Assembly: GCF_052064335.1 (NCBI RefSeq)
Contig: NZ_JBQHVU010000011.1
Location: forward strand, 1-64,000
DNA length: 64,000 nt
DNA from: Weimeria sp002480925
GTDB taxonomy: Bacteria; Bacillota; Clostridia; Lachnospirales; Lachnospiraceae
Direction: 5' to 3'
Part shown: in pieces, positions 1-8,388 of the stretch
Layout: each line of letters opens with the position of its first letter
How positions within the stretch are numbered: the stretch's first letter is position 1
The notes under the pieces: model-generated
The model's database searches: none
Seen by the model: only the letters and a program-made list of their open reading frames with translations
Told to the model about the DNA's origin: nothing
Position numbers and translations under genes: made by a program

Positions 1-58
1 AAAGTCCCTCACGAATGACTCCACCATCTAATGGAATCAGACTCGTGAGGGACTTTTT
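1..58. terminator. Long hairpin with T-tract at the window edge
   Basis: A 14-base arm (1-14) pairs perfectly with an arm at about 43-56 and is followed by a run of T, which fits a Rho-independent terminator for a gene to the left of the window. The 28-base loop has its own partial inner pairing. The stem is AT-flanked on both sides, so it could also work in the other direction. Confidence 0.6.
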
Positions 59-142
59 ATACTCAAAAACCAGCTCAGAATGGGATTAGCCCATCTCTTT
101 AATACGCTTACTTTTTTTGTAGAAAAGAAAGGAAAGATATGA

Positions 143-1366
143 ATGAAAGCAACAAGGCATAATGGAAGAGCTGGTAAGCATGGAGCTTACAATCCTAAGC
201 ATAATGACCGTGAATTTGATGAAGAGAACAGTGAACATATTGATGCAGAGAGAACAAAATTCAATGTCTATTGGGACTGCTATCAGGGTTATAGTCTACC
301 AAATGCTGAGAACGAAAGAGCAAAATTCACTTTCACAGAAGTAGAGAAAGCCTACTATGTTGAGCATTATTCAGAGCATGTGGACGGACAGAATGAAAGG
401 AATCGAAAGGCAAGGCACTATGATAGAGTGAAAACAATTGACGGCATACTTACGAATACGAAAACGTGTCCGGAAGAAACGTTACTACAGCTTGGCAACA
501 TTGACGGAACAGTTTCCGCTGATGTGCTTGCTCAGATTAGCGCAGAATACTTTGAGGAATTTAATAAGCGATATGGTTCTCATGTTCATATACTGGACTG
601 GGCTTTGCATCTTGATGAAGCTACTCCGCATATCCATGAAAGACACGTTTTTGACGCATTGAACCAGTATGGAGAATTATGTCCCCAACAAGATAAGGCA
701 TTGGAAGAATTGGGTTTTGAACTTCCGAAGCCGAATGAGAAAAAAGGAAAATACAACAATCGGAAGATGGTATTTGATGATGAGTGTAGAAAGCTGTTCA
801 TTAGTATTTGCCAAAAGCATGGATTAAATATTGATGTTGAACCGGTCTATGGTGGTGCAAGTTATTTGGAAAAGCAGGATTTTATCCTCATGAACCAACA
901 GAAACGCATTGAGGAAAAGCAAGCCCTGTTAGACGGGCTTATGATGAAGATAGAGGACGTAAACGCAGTTGTTGAGGAAGCAGTTGACCTTGCCTATGAA
1001 AAGGCTTGTGAGGTTGTCACAGAGCGTGTGAAAGAGGAAACTGTGAAACATGATGTTGATGTAGTAAAAGATTACGGAGAATTGTTACAGAAGCAGCCGA
1101 AGGAGAAACTCAGCGACAGTTCTAAGTCGGTAGCTTCCAAAGTCGTAAATGCGATTGTTTTCCGACTGGAGAAAGCGTCTCAGGTTCTTCTTGGCAATAT
1201 TATTTCTGCCCTGAATGAGCCGAAGAATAAGACTAAGGCAAAAGAGCAGATCAAGGAGCACGCAAGGGTATCTATTCAGGAAAAATTGAAAGCCATGCAG
1301 AAGCAAATTAGGGAAGATGAGCAGAAACGAGACGTGCCTATCAGAAAAAAGAATATGGAACTTTAA
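143..1366 (+). CDS. MobV-type (Pre/Mob) relaxase
   Basis: Probable relaxase that nicks oriT to start conjugative mobilization of the element. The N-terminus carries an HNxR-type motif (residues 6-9). Residues 156-170 carry the family's metal-binding signature, HLDEATPHIHERHVF. The rest is a long charged helix with likely coiled coil around residues 250-290 and a basic C-terminus. At 407 residues it is within the range of short MobV proteins. A purine-rich ribosome site (AAAGGAAAG) lies just before the start. The next gene overlaps its 3' end if its longest start is used, so the two are probably cotranscribed. Family assignment is from motifs only. Confidence 0.8.
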   Translation: MKATRHNGRAGKHGAYNPKHNDREFDEENSEHIDAERTKFNVYWDCYQGYSLPNAENERAKFTFTEVEKAYYVEHYSEHVDGQNERNRKARHYDRVKTIDGILTNTKTCPEETLLQLGNIDGTVSADVLAQISAEYFEEFNKRYGSHVHILDWALHLDEATPHIHERHVFDALNQYGELCPQQDKALEELGFELPKPNEKKGKYNNRKMVFDDECRKLFISICQKHGLNIDVEPVYGGASYLEKQDFILMNQQKRIEEKQALLDGLMMKIEDVNAVVEEAVDLAYEKACEVVTERVKEETVKHDVDVVKDYGELLQKQPKEKLSDSSKSVASKVVNAIVFRLEKASQVLLGNIISALNEPKNKTKAKEQIKEHARVSIQEKLKAMQKQIREDEQKRDVPIRKKNMEL

Positions 1367-1382
1367 GGAGCATTTGTTATCC

Positions 1383-2066
1383 ATGACTGGAGAGACAGAT
1401 GCTTTTTTATTGTCCGGAAAGGATATTATGGGAGTATTTGATGAAGTAAAGGAACGAGTGACCGCAAGGGCGGTTATGGAGCGAGCCGGTATTGTTTTCA
1501 ATCGGGGTAATATGTGCAAGTGTCCGTTTCATCAGGATAAGACAGCGAGCATGAAAGTAAAGCCGATGGATAAAAAATATTTTTGCTTTGGTTGCGGGGA
1601 AAAGGGAGATGCAATTGATTTTGTTGCTAAGTATTATAACCTTTCTCCCAAAGATGCAGCTATGCAGATTGCTGATGAATTTGGAATAGCTTATGACAGT
1701 TCGGTGCGGTCTCCACCAAAGCCGGTCAGGAGAGAAAAATCTCCAATGCAGATACTGGAAGAAGCTAAAACAAAGATATATCGTGTGTTATCTGATTATT
1801 TTCATTTGTTAAAAGAATGGGAGAGAGACTTCAAACCGAAAAGCATGGATGAAATTGATGCAAGGTATGAGGAAGCGGTGCAGAATCTGCCTAAGGTGGA
1901 ATATCAGCTTGATACTTTGCTATGGGGATTAGAGGAAGAAAAAGAAATGCTGGTAAAAGATTTGGGAAAGGGGGTGGCAGATATTGAGCGAAGAGTTAAT
2001 GAGCATAGCAGAAATCAGGGAACTATTGATCACAACAGACAAAGGAGCTGTGAAGCAGTGCATTAG
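1383..2066 (+). CDS. CHC2 zinc-finger protein, primase-like fragment
   Basis: Short primase-type protein of about 227 residues. It has the CHC2 zinc ribbon of DnaG primases: C47, H50, C68 and C71 in CPFH...CFGC, followed by the usual GEKGDAIDFV stretch. No TOPRIM catalytic domain follows, so it probably works with the VapE-like helicase encoded next, as in many satellite and plasmid replication modules. AAGGAG at 1365-1370 supports ATG 1383. ATG 1428, behind GGAAAGG, is an equally good alternative, and an ATG at 1317 would overlap the relaxase gene. Its 3' end overlaps the next start by about 80 bases, which suggests translational coupling. Confidence 0.75.
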   Translation: MTGETDAFLLSGKDIMGVFDEVKERVTARAVMERAGIVFNRGNMCKCPFHQDKTASMKVKPMDKKYFCFGCGEKGDAIDFVAKYYNLSPKDAAMQIADEFGIAYDSSVRSPPKPVRREKSPMQILEEAKTKIYRVLSDYFHLLKEWERDFKPKSMDEIDARYEEAVQNLPKVEYQLDTLLWGLEEEKEMLVKDLGKGVADIERRVNEHSRNQGTIDHNRQRSCEAVH

Positions 2067-3315
2067 GAATGTTGTTACAGTATTGCAGAATGATCCGAAG
2101 TTCAAGGGTGTTATTTGTTACAACATGATGACAGACCGGAACGACATTGTAAAAGATCTGGGGTGGTATCGGGAAAGCCCTGTGCTGACTGATTCTGACA
2201 TAGACCATATCATGCTGTATCTTGAAGAGAATTACAGTCTGACAACGGAGAAAAAGATAAAATCGGCAATCAATGTGGTCTCTATGGAAAACAAGTATCA
2301 CCCGATTCAGCAAAAACTCAATTCCTTAGTGTGGGACAAAAAAGAGCGAATCAAAGATGTGCTGTATCACTTTCTTGGAGCGGATAGGAATGTCTATACC
2401 TACGAAGCAATGAAAGTTCTTCTGTTGGGGGCAATTTCAAGAGTGTTTCGCCCAGGGACGAAGTTTGAGTATATGCTGATACTGGTGGGTGGTCAGGGAG
2501 CCGGAAAGTCCACATTTTTCAGGTTCCTTGCCATGAATGATTCATGGTTTACTGATGATCTGAAAAAACTTGATGATGAAAATGTGTTCCGTAAAATGCA
2601 AGGACATCTCATCATAGAACTGTCGGAAATGATAGCGACTGCCAGTGCTAGGAGCATTGAGGATATTAAGTCTTTTATCAGTAGGCAGAGTGATATTTAT
2701 AAAGTACCTTATGAGACACAGCCAAAGGACAGACCGAGACAGTGTGTGTTTGGTGGTACTTCCAATGCTATGGATACACTTCCGCTTGATCGTACCGGTA
2801 ACAGACGATTTATGCCGGTCATGGTCTATCCTGAGAGAGCAGAGTGCCATATTCTTGATAATGAAGCAAGTTCAAGGGAATATATCGAGCAGGTGTGGGC
2901 GGAAGCTATGGAGATATTCAGATCAGGAGAGTTCAGGCTGATGCTTGGCAAGGAATCAGCGGAATACCTGAAAGATTATCAGAAGCAGTTCATGCCGGAA
3001 GATGCTGATGCCGGAATGATTCTTGCCTTTCTTGATGATTTCAAAGGAGACAGGGTTTGTTCCAAACTGTTGTGGAAAGAAGCCCTTCACAGAGATTACG
3101 AACCTAAGAGGATTGAACTAAAGCAGATTTGTGATATTATGAACAATTCTGTGACCGACTGGGTTATGAGTGATGGAGCAATGCATTTCGGAGATTATGG
3201 CAAGCAACGAGGTTGGGTGCGTGTCGGTTCGTCTCAGGAGATCCCCGACAAAGCGGACAGCGATGGTTTTATGGAAATACCGAAACAGTTGGAATTGGAG
3301 ATACCATTTAAGTAA
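1984..3315 (+). CDS. VapE-family replicative helicase/ATPase
   Basis: A 443-residue protein of the virulence-associated E (VapE) family, P-loop ATPases used as replication helicases by phages, satellites and integrative elements. Walker A GGQGAGKS lies at residues 169-176, and an acidic Walker B-like segment (HLIIELSEM) follows. The TTG start at 1984 has the purine-rich AAAGGGGG upstream; ATG 1999 is a fallback. It follows the CHC2 primase with overlap, forming a primase-helicase pair that probably replicates the excised element. The role is inferred from family and neighbourhood. Confidence 0.8.
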   Translation: MSEELMSIAEIRELLITTDKGAVKQCIRNVVTVLQNDPKFKGVICYNMMTDRNDIVKDLGWYRESPVLTDSDIDHIMLYLEENYSLTTEKKIKSAINVVSMENKYHPIQQKLNSLVWDKKERIKDVLYHFLGADRNVYTYEAMKVLLLGAISRVFRPGTKFEYMLILVGGQGAGKSTFFRFLAMNDSWFTDDLKKLDDENVFRKMQGHLIIELSEMIATASARSIEDIKSFISRQSDIYKVPYETQPKDRPRQCVFGGTSNAMDTLPLDRTGNRRFMPVMVYPERAECHILDNEASSREYIEQVWAEAMEIFRSGEFRLMLGKESAEYLKDYQKQFMPEDADAGMILAFLDDFKGDRVCSKLLWKEALHRDYEPKRIELKQICDIMNNSVTDWVMSDGAMHFGDYGKQRGWVRVGSSQEIPDKADSDGFMEIPKQLELEIPFK

Positions 3316-3503
3316 CAAAATTGATGAAGTTACCTTGTTGTTACTTATGTTGTTACCCAGTGGAAGCATTGATTTTACTGGGTTTTCTATGAAAGGTAAC
3401 AAAAGTAACAAGAAAATAGAAAAATAAATAAAATACGGGTAGCAAGCATAGGTAGCGGTGATTTGAGAAGTCTTTTCGGTCATGTTACCTTTTTTGTTAC
3501 CCT
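3313..3503. repeat. Cluster of GTTACC/GGTAAC repeats, possible iterons
   Basis: At least five copies of GTTACC or its complement GGTAAC fall in 190 bases (3329, 3352, 3395, 3484, 3496), most inside longer blocks such as TTGTTAC and AAAAGTAACAAG in both orientations. There is no convincing gene in the stretch. The position directly behind the helicase gene suggests an element replication origin or an operator, but no binding protein is known. Confidence 0.4.
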
Positions 3504-3541
3504 TTCCCTTGTAGGGGGAATTTGGGAAAGGAGAGGTGCGA

Positions 3542-3721
3542 ATGCAAGGAGATAAAACAGTGGAAAACAAAGCAAATTATATAGATGGCGGTAATTTTAA
3601 GACGAAGATCGGCAATACTACTTACCTTGTCGGGGTGTTCTTCAACAATGCGAAAAAGGTAACAGTAGAGGACAGAATGAAGAATTTAATACGTCAGGAA
3701 GTGGTTGCTGGCAATTTCTAA
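3542..3721 (+). CDS. TnpW-family small transposon protein
   Basis: A 59-residue protein of the TnpW family, small proteins of unknown function found in Clostridia transposons and conjugative elements. The diagnostic core is a TKIGNTTYLVGVFF block followed by a conserved acidic/basic helix (VEDRMKNLI). AAAGGAG lies 8 bases before ATG 3542; an upstream GTG at 3536 is too close to the ribosome site. The window holds two more TnpW genes (9511-9684 and 11740-11928), one per element. Confidence 0.7.
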   Translation: MQGDKTVENKANYIDGGNFKTKIGNTTYLVGVFFNNAKKVTVEDRMKNLIRQEVVAGNF

Positions 3722-3780
3722 GCCAGTCCATCATAAAACAATCATTTTTTTAGTGAATTATCATTCTCTGTATTGACAAA

Positions 3781-5025
3781 ACGCTTCCGAAAGGGACAGT
3801 TTTGCCTGAGGTTGGCAATGCTCTTTTAAAGAACGGATATCGTATAAAAATCTTCAATACCATCAACTTTAAAAAGAGTATGCATTACAACCCATTCGCT
3901 TATGTGCATGATGAGAAGGACATCTTAAAGCTTGTAACAACGCTGATTGCCAACACCAAAGGCGAAGGTAAATCCAATGACGAATTTTGGGAAAAGGCAG
4001 AGAAACTATTATATTCGGCGCTTATCGGATACATCCATTATGAAGCACCGGAGGAAGAGCAGAACTTCTCAACTTTGCTTGAAATGATCAATGCGATGGA
4101 AGTCAGGGAAGATGACGAAGAGTTCAAAAACCCTGTAGATCTCATGTTTGACGAGCTTGCAGAACGTGACCCGGATCACTTTGCGGTACGCCAATATGCC
4201 AAATACAAGTTAAGTGCCGGCAAGACGGCTAAATCCATACTTGTGAGTTGCGGCGCAAGGCTTGCTCCCTTTGATATTAAGGAGCTTCGTGAGATTACGG
4301 CATACGATGAACTTGAGCTTGATACCCTGGGCGATAAGAAGACTGCATTATTTCTTATCATGTCGGATACGGATGCAACCTTCAATTTTCTGATCAGCAT
4401 GGTTTACACGCAGCTTTTCAACCTACTTTGCGAAAAAGCAGATGATGTCTATGGCGGAAGGCTTCCGGTGCATGTAAGATGTCTTATTGATGAGGCAGCA
4501 AACATCGGCCAGATTCCGAATCTTGAGAAACTTATGGCTACCATCCGTAGCCGTGAGATATCTGCAGCACTTGTGTTGCAGGCAAAATCACAGCTTAAGG
4601 CGATTTACAAAGACAATGCAGATACCATCATTGGTAACTGCGACACCCAGATATTCCTGGGCGGCTCTGAACAAACGACTCTTAAGGACCTGAACACTAT
4701 TCTTGGTAAAGAAACGATTGATATGTATAACACGGGCGAAACCAGGGGTACGAGTCAGAGCTACAACATGAATTACCAGAAGTTAGGTCATGATCTTATG
4801 AGTATCGACGAATTGGCGGTCATGGATGGCGGCAAGTGTATTGTCCAAGTCAGAGGCGTAAGACCTTTTCTTTCAGATAAGTATGACTTAACACAGCATC
4901 CGAAATATCCGCTGACAGCGGATGCGGACAAAAGGAACCGGTTTGATATCGAGAAGTTCCTTGATCACAACTTAATATTGAAACCCGATGACCAATATGA
5001 AGTCATCGAAATCAACGAAGACTAA
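3781..5025 (+). pseudogene. VirD4/TraG-type coupling protein, 5' truncated
   Basis: The C-terminal two thirds of a type IV coupling ATPase of the Firmicutes conjugative-transposon type. The reading frame is open from about 3781 (LPKGTVLPEVGN), where family members are already well into the ATPase domain. The N-terminal membrane segments and Walker A motif are missing. The remainder is intact, including the Walker B region CLIDEAANIGQIP and the conserved tail VRGVRPFLSDKYD. No good start codon or ribosome site precedes it. It sits directly after a TnpW gene that does not normally neighbour it, so the junction at 3722-3785 is probably a deletion scar. Without Walker A it cannot be a working ATPase. 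Confidence 0.85.
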
Positions 5026-5058
5026 GGCTTTCTCCTAAGAACGGGAGAGGGCCTTTTT
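5025..5058 (+). terminator. Terminator after coupling-protein remnant
   Basis: The arm at 5025-5035 pairs with the arm at 5043-5054, with G-T pairs, and is followed by TTTTT. It begins within the stop codon of the coupling-protein remnant. Confidence 0.7.
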
Positions 5059-5147
5059 CTTATGCGCGCATACCGTGAGTCAGTCGACGGGCTTACGGAC
5101 AACAGTAACTAACAAACAATCATTTTAATTTACGGAGGATTTTTATT

Positions 5148-5486
5148 ATGGCATTTTTTCAGAGCGCAGTAGGCGTACTTCAGACACTCGTTGTAGCACT
5201 TGGTGCAGGTCTCGGCATTTGGGGAGCAATCAACCTCATGGAAGGTTACGGCAATGACAACCCTGGAGCTAATGCCAAGGAGCAGGCTGAAGTTCAGACC
5301 GTTCCTATTCAATGTAAAGTTGCGCTCACCATAAAGGAGGCTGCAGAGTATTCCAATATCGGTATCAACAAGTTGGAGTGTCTGCTTCGCTCTCCGAGAT
5401 GTCCTTTTGTCTTATATGTGGGTAAGAAGAAACTTGTTAAGAGAAAGGAATTTGAGAAGTTCATTTCTGACAACATTGAGATATAG
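5148..5486 (+). CDS. Maff2-like / excisionase fusion protein
   Basis: A 112-residue chimera. Residues 1 to about 44 match the start of Maff2-family conjugation proteins: MAFFQSAVGVLQTLVVALGA, one membrane helix, then the GYGNDNPGA signature. The second helix normal for that family is absent. From about residue 50 the sequence turns into a Tn916-type excisionase with a winged-helix DNA-binding core (LTIKEAAEYSNIGINKLE, then KRKEFEKFI). ACGGAGG precedes ATG 5148. The most likely origin is a deletion that removed the transfer genes between maff2 and xis and joined the frames. Whether the membrane-tethered excisionase half still works is unknown. The integrase follows 136 bases downstream. Confidence 0.75.
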   Translation: MAFFQSAVGVLQTLVVALGAGLGIWGAINLMEGYGNDNPGANAKEQAEVQTVPIQCKVALTIKEAAEYSNIGINKLECLLRSPRCPFVLYVGKKKLVKRKEFEKFISDNIEI

Positions 5487-5547
5487 CGCATCTCCGACAA
5501 ACGTGATGATTCCGCGGTTTGTCGGCTATCAAAAAAATGAAATAACA

Positions 5548-5576
5548 TTGCAATTGAGCCCCGGTTGGTGTATAAT
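5548..5576 (+). promoter_or_regulatory. Predicted sigma-70 promoter of the integrase gene
   Basis: TTGCAA at 5548-5553 and a perfect TATAAT at 5571-5576 are 17 bases apart. The promoter is bracketed by a 7-base inverted repeat (GAGCCCC near 5556, GGGGCTC near 5592), a possible operator. An upstream hairpin (CCGACAAAC...GTTTGTCGG, about 5497-5525) may end transcription of the fusion gene. Confidence 0.65.
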
Positions 5577-5622
5577 ATAGCGTGCTAATTTGGGGCTCTT
5601 ATAGCTTAGAAAGGAGCCTTAA

Positions 5623-6753
5623 ATGGGAAAAGATCTCAAAGGAAAGGAGATTGGAGCAGGAATCGTTCAGCAACCTAACGGAACTTACTTCGCCAGATTT
5701 GTTGATAAGTTTGGGAAACGCAGAACGAAAAGATCCAAGAAACTTCAAGAGGTAAAACAGTGGCTTGCTGATGCTACATATATAGACCAACACAGTGACC
5801 TCGACCAGGCAACGGATATGCTCGTTGATGCCTGGTTCGATTATTGGATAGGGATAAAAAAGCAGACAGTGAGACCAAATACGGTCAGAAACTATTCGGA
5901 ACGGTATGAGCGTAATATCAAGAGTGTTATAGGCAATAAACTCTTAACTGATGTGAAGCCCATTCACTGCCAGAAGATTTTTTCAGATATGGCTGATGAG
6001 GGCTATAAGACGACTACCATATACCAGACGCGGATTGCTCTTTATAATATGTTTGAGTTTGCCAGGGAGAATGATGTACTCATCGCAAACCCTTGCAAGA
6101 AGTCATTAAAGAGCGATATGGGAAAACCTTCAGATAAGAAAGAAGCCCTTACGATTGACGTTCAGAAGAAGTTCTTGGAAGCTGTGGTGGGTTACAGCTA
6201 TGAGAATCAGTACCGCTTCGTATTACAGACCGGACTTCGTACAGGTGAGCTTATAGGACTTAGATGGAGCGACATCGACTTCGAAAATCGTACTATGAAG
6301 ATCGAAAGGACGATGGAATATCGCTATAAGGTAGGTGAGTGGAGAGTTGGTCCACCTAAGAGCAAATCTGGCTACCGTACAATTCCTCTTACAGACGAAG
6401 CAATTCGTATTCTTGAAAACCAGAGATCAAAGAATAAGAGCTTAAAGCTCGTGCCGATTGAATGGAAAGACATAGTATTCCTTTGCAGAAAGGGAACTCC
6501 GGTCAAGAACAGCACTTATGACACAGGCTTGTTTAAGTATTGCGACCGTGTAGGCATTCCGAGATTTTCAATGCATGTCTTAAGACATACTTTTGCTACC
6601 AGATGCATTGAAGGTGGAATGAAACCTAAGACTCTGCAGAAGATTTTAGGTCATTCTAATATCGGTATTACCATGAATCTGTATGTTCATATTACAGAGG
6701 ATGAAAAACATAGAGAAATTGACTTAGTGGCTGACGCTTTAAAAGTGGTATAA
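5623..6753 (+). CDS. int: Tn916-type tyrosine integrase
   Basis: Site-specific tyrosine recombinase of 376 residues that integrates and excises the element. It has an N-terminal arm-type DNA-binding domain (about 10-60), a SAM-like core-binding domain (about 65-155) and a catalytic domain. The catalytic residues R206 (TGLRTGE), H318/R321 (HVLRH), H344 (LGHSN) and nucleophile Y354 (MNLYVH) are all present. AAAGGAG precedes the ATG. It is the last gene of the first element, with excisionase upstream, as in Tn916 relatives. All catalytic residues are intact, so it may still be active although the transfer genes are damaged. Confidence 0.92.
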   Translation: MGKDLKGKEIGAGIVQQPNGTYFARFVDKFGKRRTKRSKKLQEVKQWLADATYIDQHSDLDQATDMLVDAWFDYWIGIKKQTVRPNTVRNYSERYERNIKSVIGNKLLTDVKPIHCQKIFSDMADEGYKTTTIYQTRIALYNMFEFARENDVLIANPCKKSLKSDMGKPSDKKEALTIDVQKKFLEAVVGYSYENQYRFVLQTGLRTGELIGLRWSDIDFENRTMKIERTMEYRYKVGEWRVGPPKSKSGYRTIPLTDEAIRILENQRSKNKSLKLVPIEWKDIVFLCRKGTPVKNSTYDTGLFKYCDRVGIPRFSMHVLRHTFATRCIEGGMKPKTLQKILGHSNIGITMNLYVHITEDEKHREIDLVADALKVV

Positions 6754-6776
6754 AACTTGATGCGAAATTCATCTCC

Positions 6777-6798
6777 GTGGTACTCGACGTGGTACTCG
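6777..6798. repeat. Paired direct repeats near the integrase end, possible arm sites
   Basis: GTGGTACTCG occurs twice, at 6777-6786 and 6789-6798, separated by AC. Tn916-type integrases bind short direct repeats near the element ends through their N-terminal domain, so this 22-base block 24 bases after the int stop codon is a candidate arm-type site. The exact attachment core cannot be set without an empty site. Confidence 0.45.
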
Positions 6799-6861
6799 GT
6801 CAAAACCATGAATCGCGGAAAGCCAGTAAAATAAAGAAAAAATGAAGGAGATGAATTCATT

Positions 6862-6915
6862 ATGAAATTAGAGATTGTAATCAAAAATACAGAAAAACAA
6901 ACTTTTATTATTTAG
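6862..6915 (+). CDS. Possible 17-residue leader peptide
   Basis: A short ORF (MKLEIVIKNTEKQTFII) with its own AAGGAG ribosome site ends 16 bases before the start of the radical-SAM gene. Leader ORFs of this size often control antibiotic-inducible ribosome methyltransferases by ribosome stalling. Nothing in the sequence proves expression, and I see no clear alternative hairpins around it. Confidence 0.3.
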   Translation: MKLEIVIKNTEKQTFII

Positions 6916-6931
6916 AAGAAAGGATATAAAA

Positions 6932-7915
6932 ATGAAACGTTTACCTAAATATACGCCTGCGGAAGTACGGAATGATCCATACGGATTTACTTACAAAGAA
7001 ATGTCGGAAGTTATTGGCGAGAATGAAGCAAAAGCCTTATATGAAGAATTATATAAGCAATTACCACGCAAAAAAAATCTATCAATGTTGGTAAAAAATA
7101 TTTGCAAAAGCAGTGATACTGAAAAGTATGTTTACGAACTGAAAGACAACAAATACATTGAAACGGTTTTTATCAAGCGGCGAGATGGTGGAACTGTTTG
7201 CGTGAGCACACAAGTCGGTTGTCCTGTTGGTTGTATTTTTTGTGAGTCCGGGCGAAATGGCTTTGTTCGTAATCTAACATCGTCAGAAATCGTACAACAG
7301 ATTATATTGTTGCGTCGAAAAGTAAACCGTATCGTTTTTATGGGTATGGGAGAGCCTTTATTCAATTATGACAACTTGATAAAAGCAATCCATATTCTCC
7401 GAGATAGATATGGGCTCAACTTTCCAACCGACGGCATTACCATATCAACAGTTGGTCCGGTCGATCAATTAAAAAAATTGCGCGAGGAACATCTTAAAAT
7501 TCAGTTGACAATATCTTTACACGCAGCAACACAATCTGCAAGAAATCGTATTATTCCTCACATGCGCATATATGCTATTGAAGATGTTGTTAAGCAAGCC
7601 TTATCCTATTCTGAAAGGCATAATCGCAAAATTGTCTTTGCGTATTTGCTTTTACCGGGTATAAATGACCGGCCCTCAGATGTAAGACAACTTGCAAAAT
7701 GGTTTCGGGGCAAAAAAGTTATGATTAACGTGTTACAATACAACCCAACAAGCAATTCAAGAATTAAAGCACCACAGAAACGGGAAATAGTTGCATTCAA
7801 ACATCAATTAGAGCAAGCAGGACTTGAAGTTACTATGAGAGTTTCTCATGGCAGAGAGATTAACGCGGCTTGTGGACAGTTAGCTAACACATATAATAAA
7901 TTCAAAAAAAAATGA
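6932..7915 (+). CDS. Radical-SAM RlmN/Cfr-family protein, probable 23S rRNA methyltransferase
   Basis: A 327-residue radical-SAM protein of the family that methylates A2503 of 23S rRNA (RlmN at C2, Cfr at C8). The 4Fe-4S cysteines are C97, C101 and C104. MGMGEPLFN follows, and the C-terminal catalytic cysteine is C314 in NAACGQL. It is about 20-50 residues shorter than RlmN or Cfr, and its first 70 residues resemble neither closely. AGAAAGGA precedes the ATG. It lies on a mobile element, so an antibiotic-resistance role of the Cfr type is plausible, but whether it is C2 or C8 specific cannot be read from the sequence. A strong terminator follows. Confidence 0.8.
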   Translation: MKRLPKYTPAEVRNDPYGFTYKEMSEVIGENEAKALYEELYKQLPRKKNLSMLVKNICKSSDTEKYVYELKDNKYIETVFIKRRDGGTVCVSTQVGCPVGCIFCESGRNGFVRNLTSSEIVQQIILLRRKVNRIVFMGMGEPLFNYDNLIKAIHILRDRYGLNFPTDGITISTVGPVDQLKKLREEHLKIQLTISLHAATQSARNRIIPHMRIYAIEDVVKQALSYSERHNRKIVFAYLLLPGINDRPSDVRQLAKWFRGKKVMINVLQYNPTSNSRIKAPQKREIVAFKHQLEQAGLEVTMRVSHGREINAACGQLANTYNKFKKK

Positions 7916-7942
7916 TTAAAAGTGCCAGACGCATAGACGCAG

Positions 7943-7990
7943 AGCCGATAACGCATTAGGTCAAAAAACCTATGTGTTATCGGCTTTTTT
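7943..7990 (+). terminator. Strong terminator after radical-SAM gene
   Basis: The arm starting AGCCGATAAC (7943) pairs over about 17 bases with an arm ending TTATCGGCT (about 7984), followed by TTTTTT. Confidence 0.85.
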
Positions 7991-8068
7991 ATTTAATATT
8001 GCGCAAAAGCCGCTGTTCCCTATTATAGAATGGATTGCGGGTAGTGTATTAAAGTCGCCCTTTTTTAA

Positions 8069-8260
8069 GGATACGGCGGTATCGGGGAGGTATCGCCGTG
8101 TCCATTTTTATTTACTGTAACCCGCCTAATGCTTTGCGGTCAAAAAAAGCTATGCTCCGCAAGCGGGATATTCCGGCTATGAATGTGAACTGTCAATACA
8201 TTTAGCTACTGCTTACATTTCCTTTGCGCCCGTCCGCGTCTTGCGGACGGGCGCATTTTG
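8069..8260 (+). promoter_or_regulatory. Hairpin-rich leader before the sigma-factor gene
   Basis: The 400 bases between 7990 and 8389 hold no convincing gene but three strong hairpins: 8069-8103 (15 bp with G-T pairs, followed by T-rich sequence), 8121-8167 (nested CCCGC/GCGGG and TTGCGG/CCGCAA stems) and 8226-8254 (perfect 12 bp, loop GTCTT, then ATTTTGCTTTTTT). The last is a good Rho-independent terminator. A tiny ORF (MNVNCQYI, start 8180) lies between the second and third. The arrangement resembles an attenuated leader, but no ligand or signal can be named. Confidence 0.45.
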
Positions 8261-8388
8261 CTTTTTTCAACTTTTTTCTGAAAAGCGCACTCAAGAGCCA
8301 TCTCCCGAACGGGTACGGAGCGAAAGGGGCAGAGAGGACAAGCCCTTAACTCCCGTCCTCTACTCCACGCGGGAAGGAGGTGAACTCT

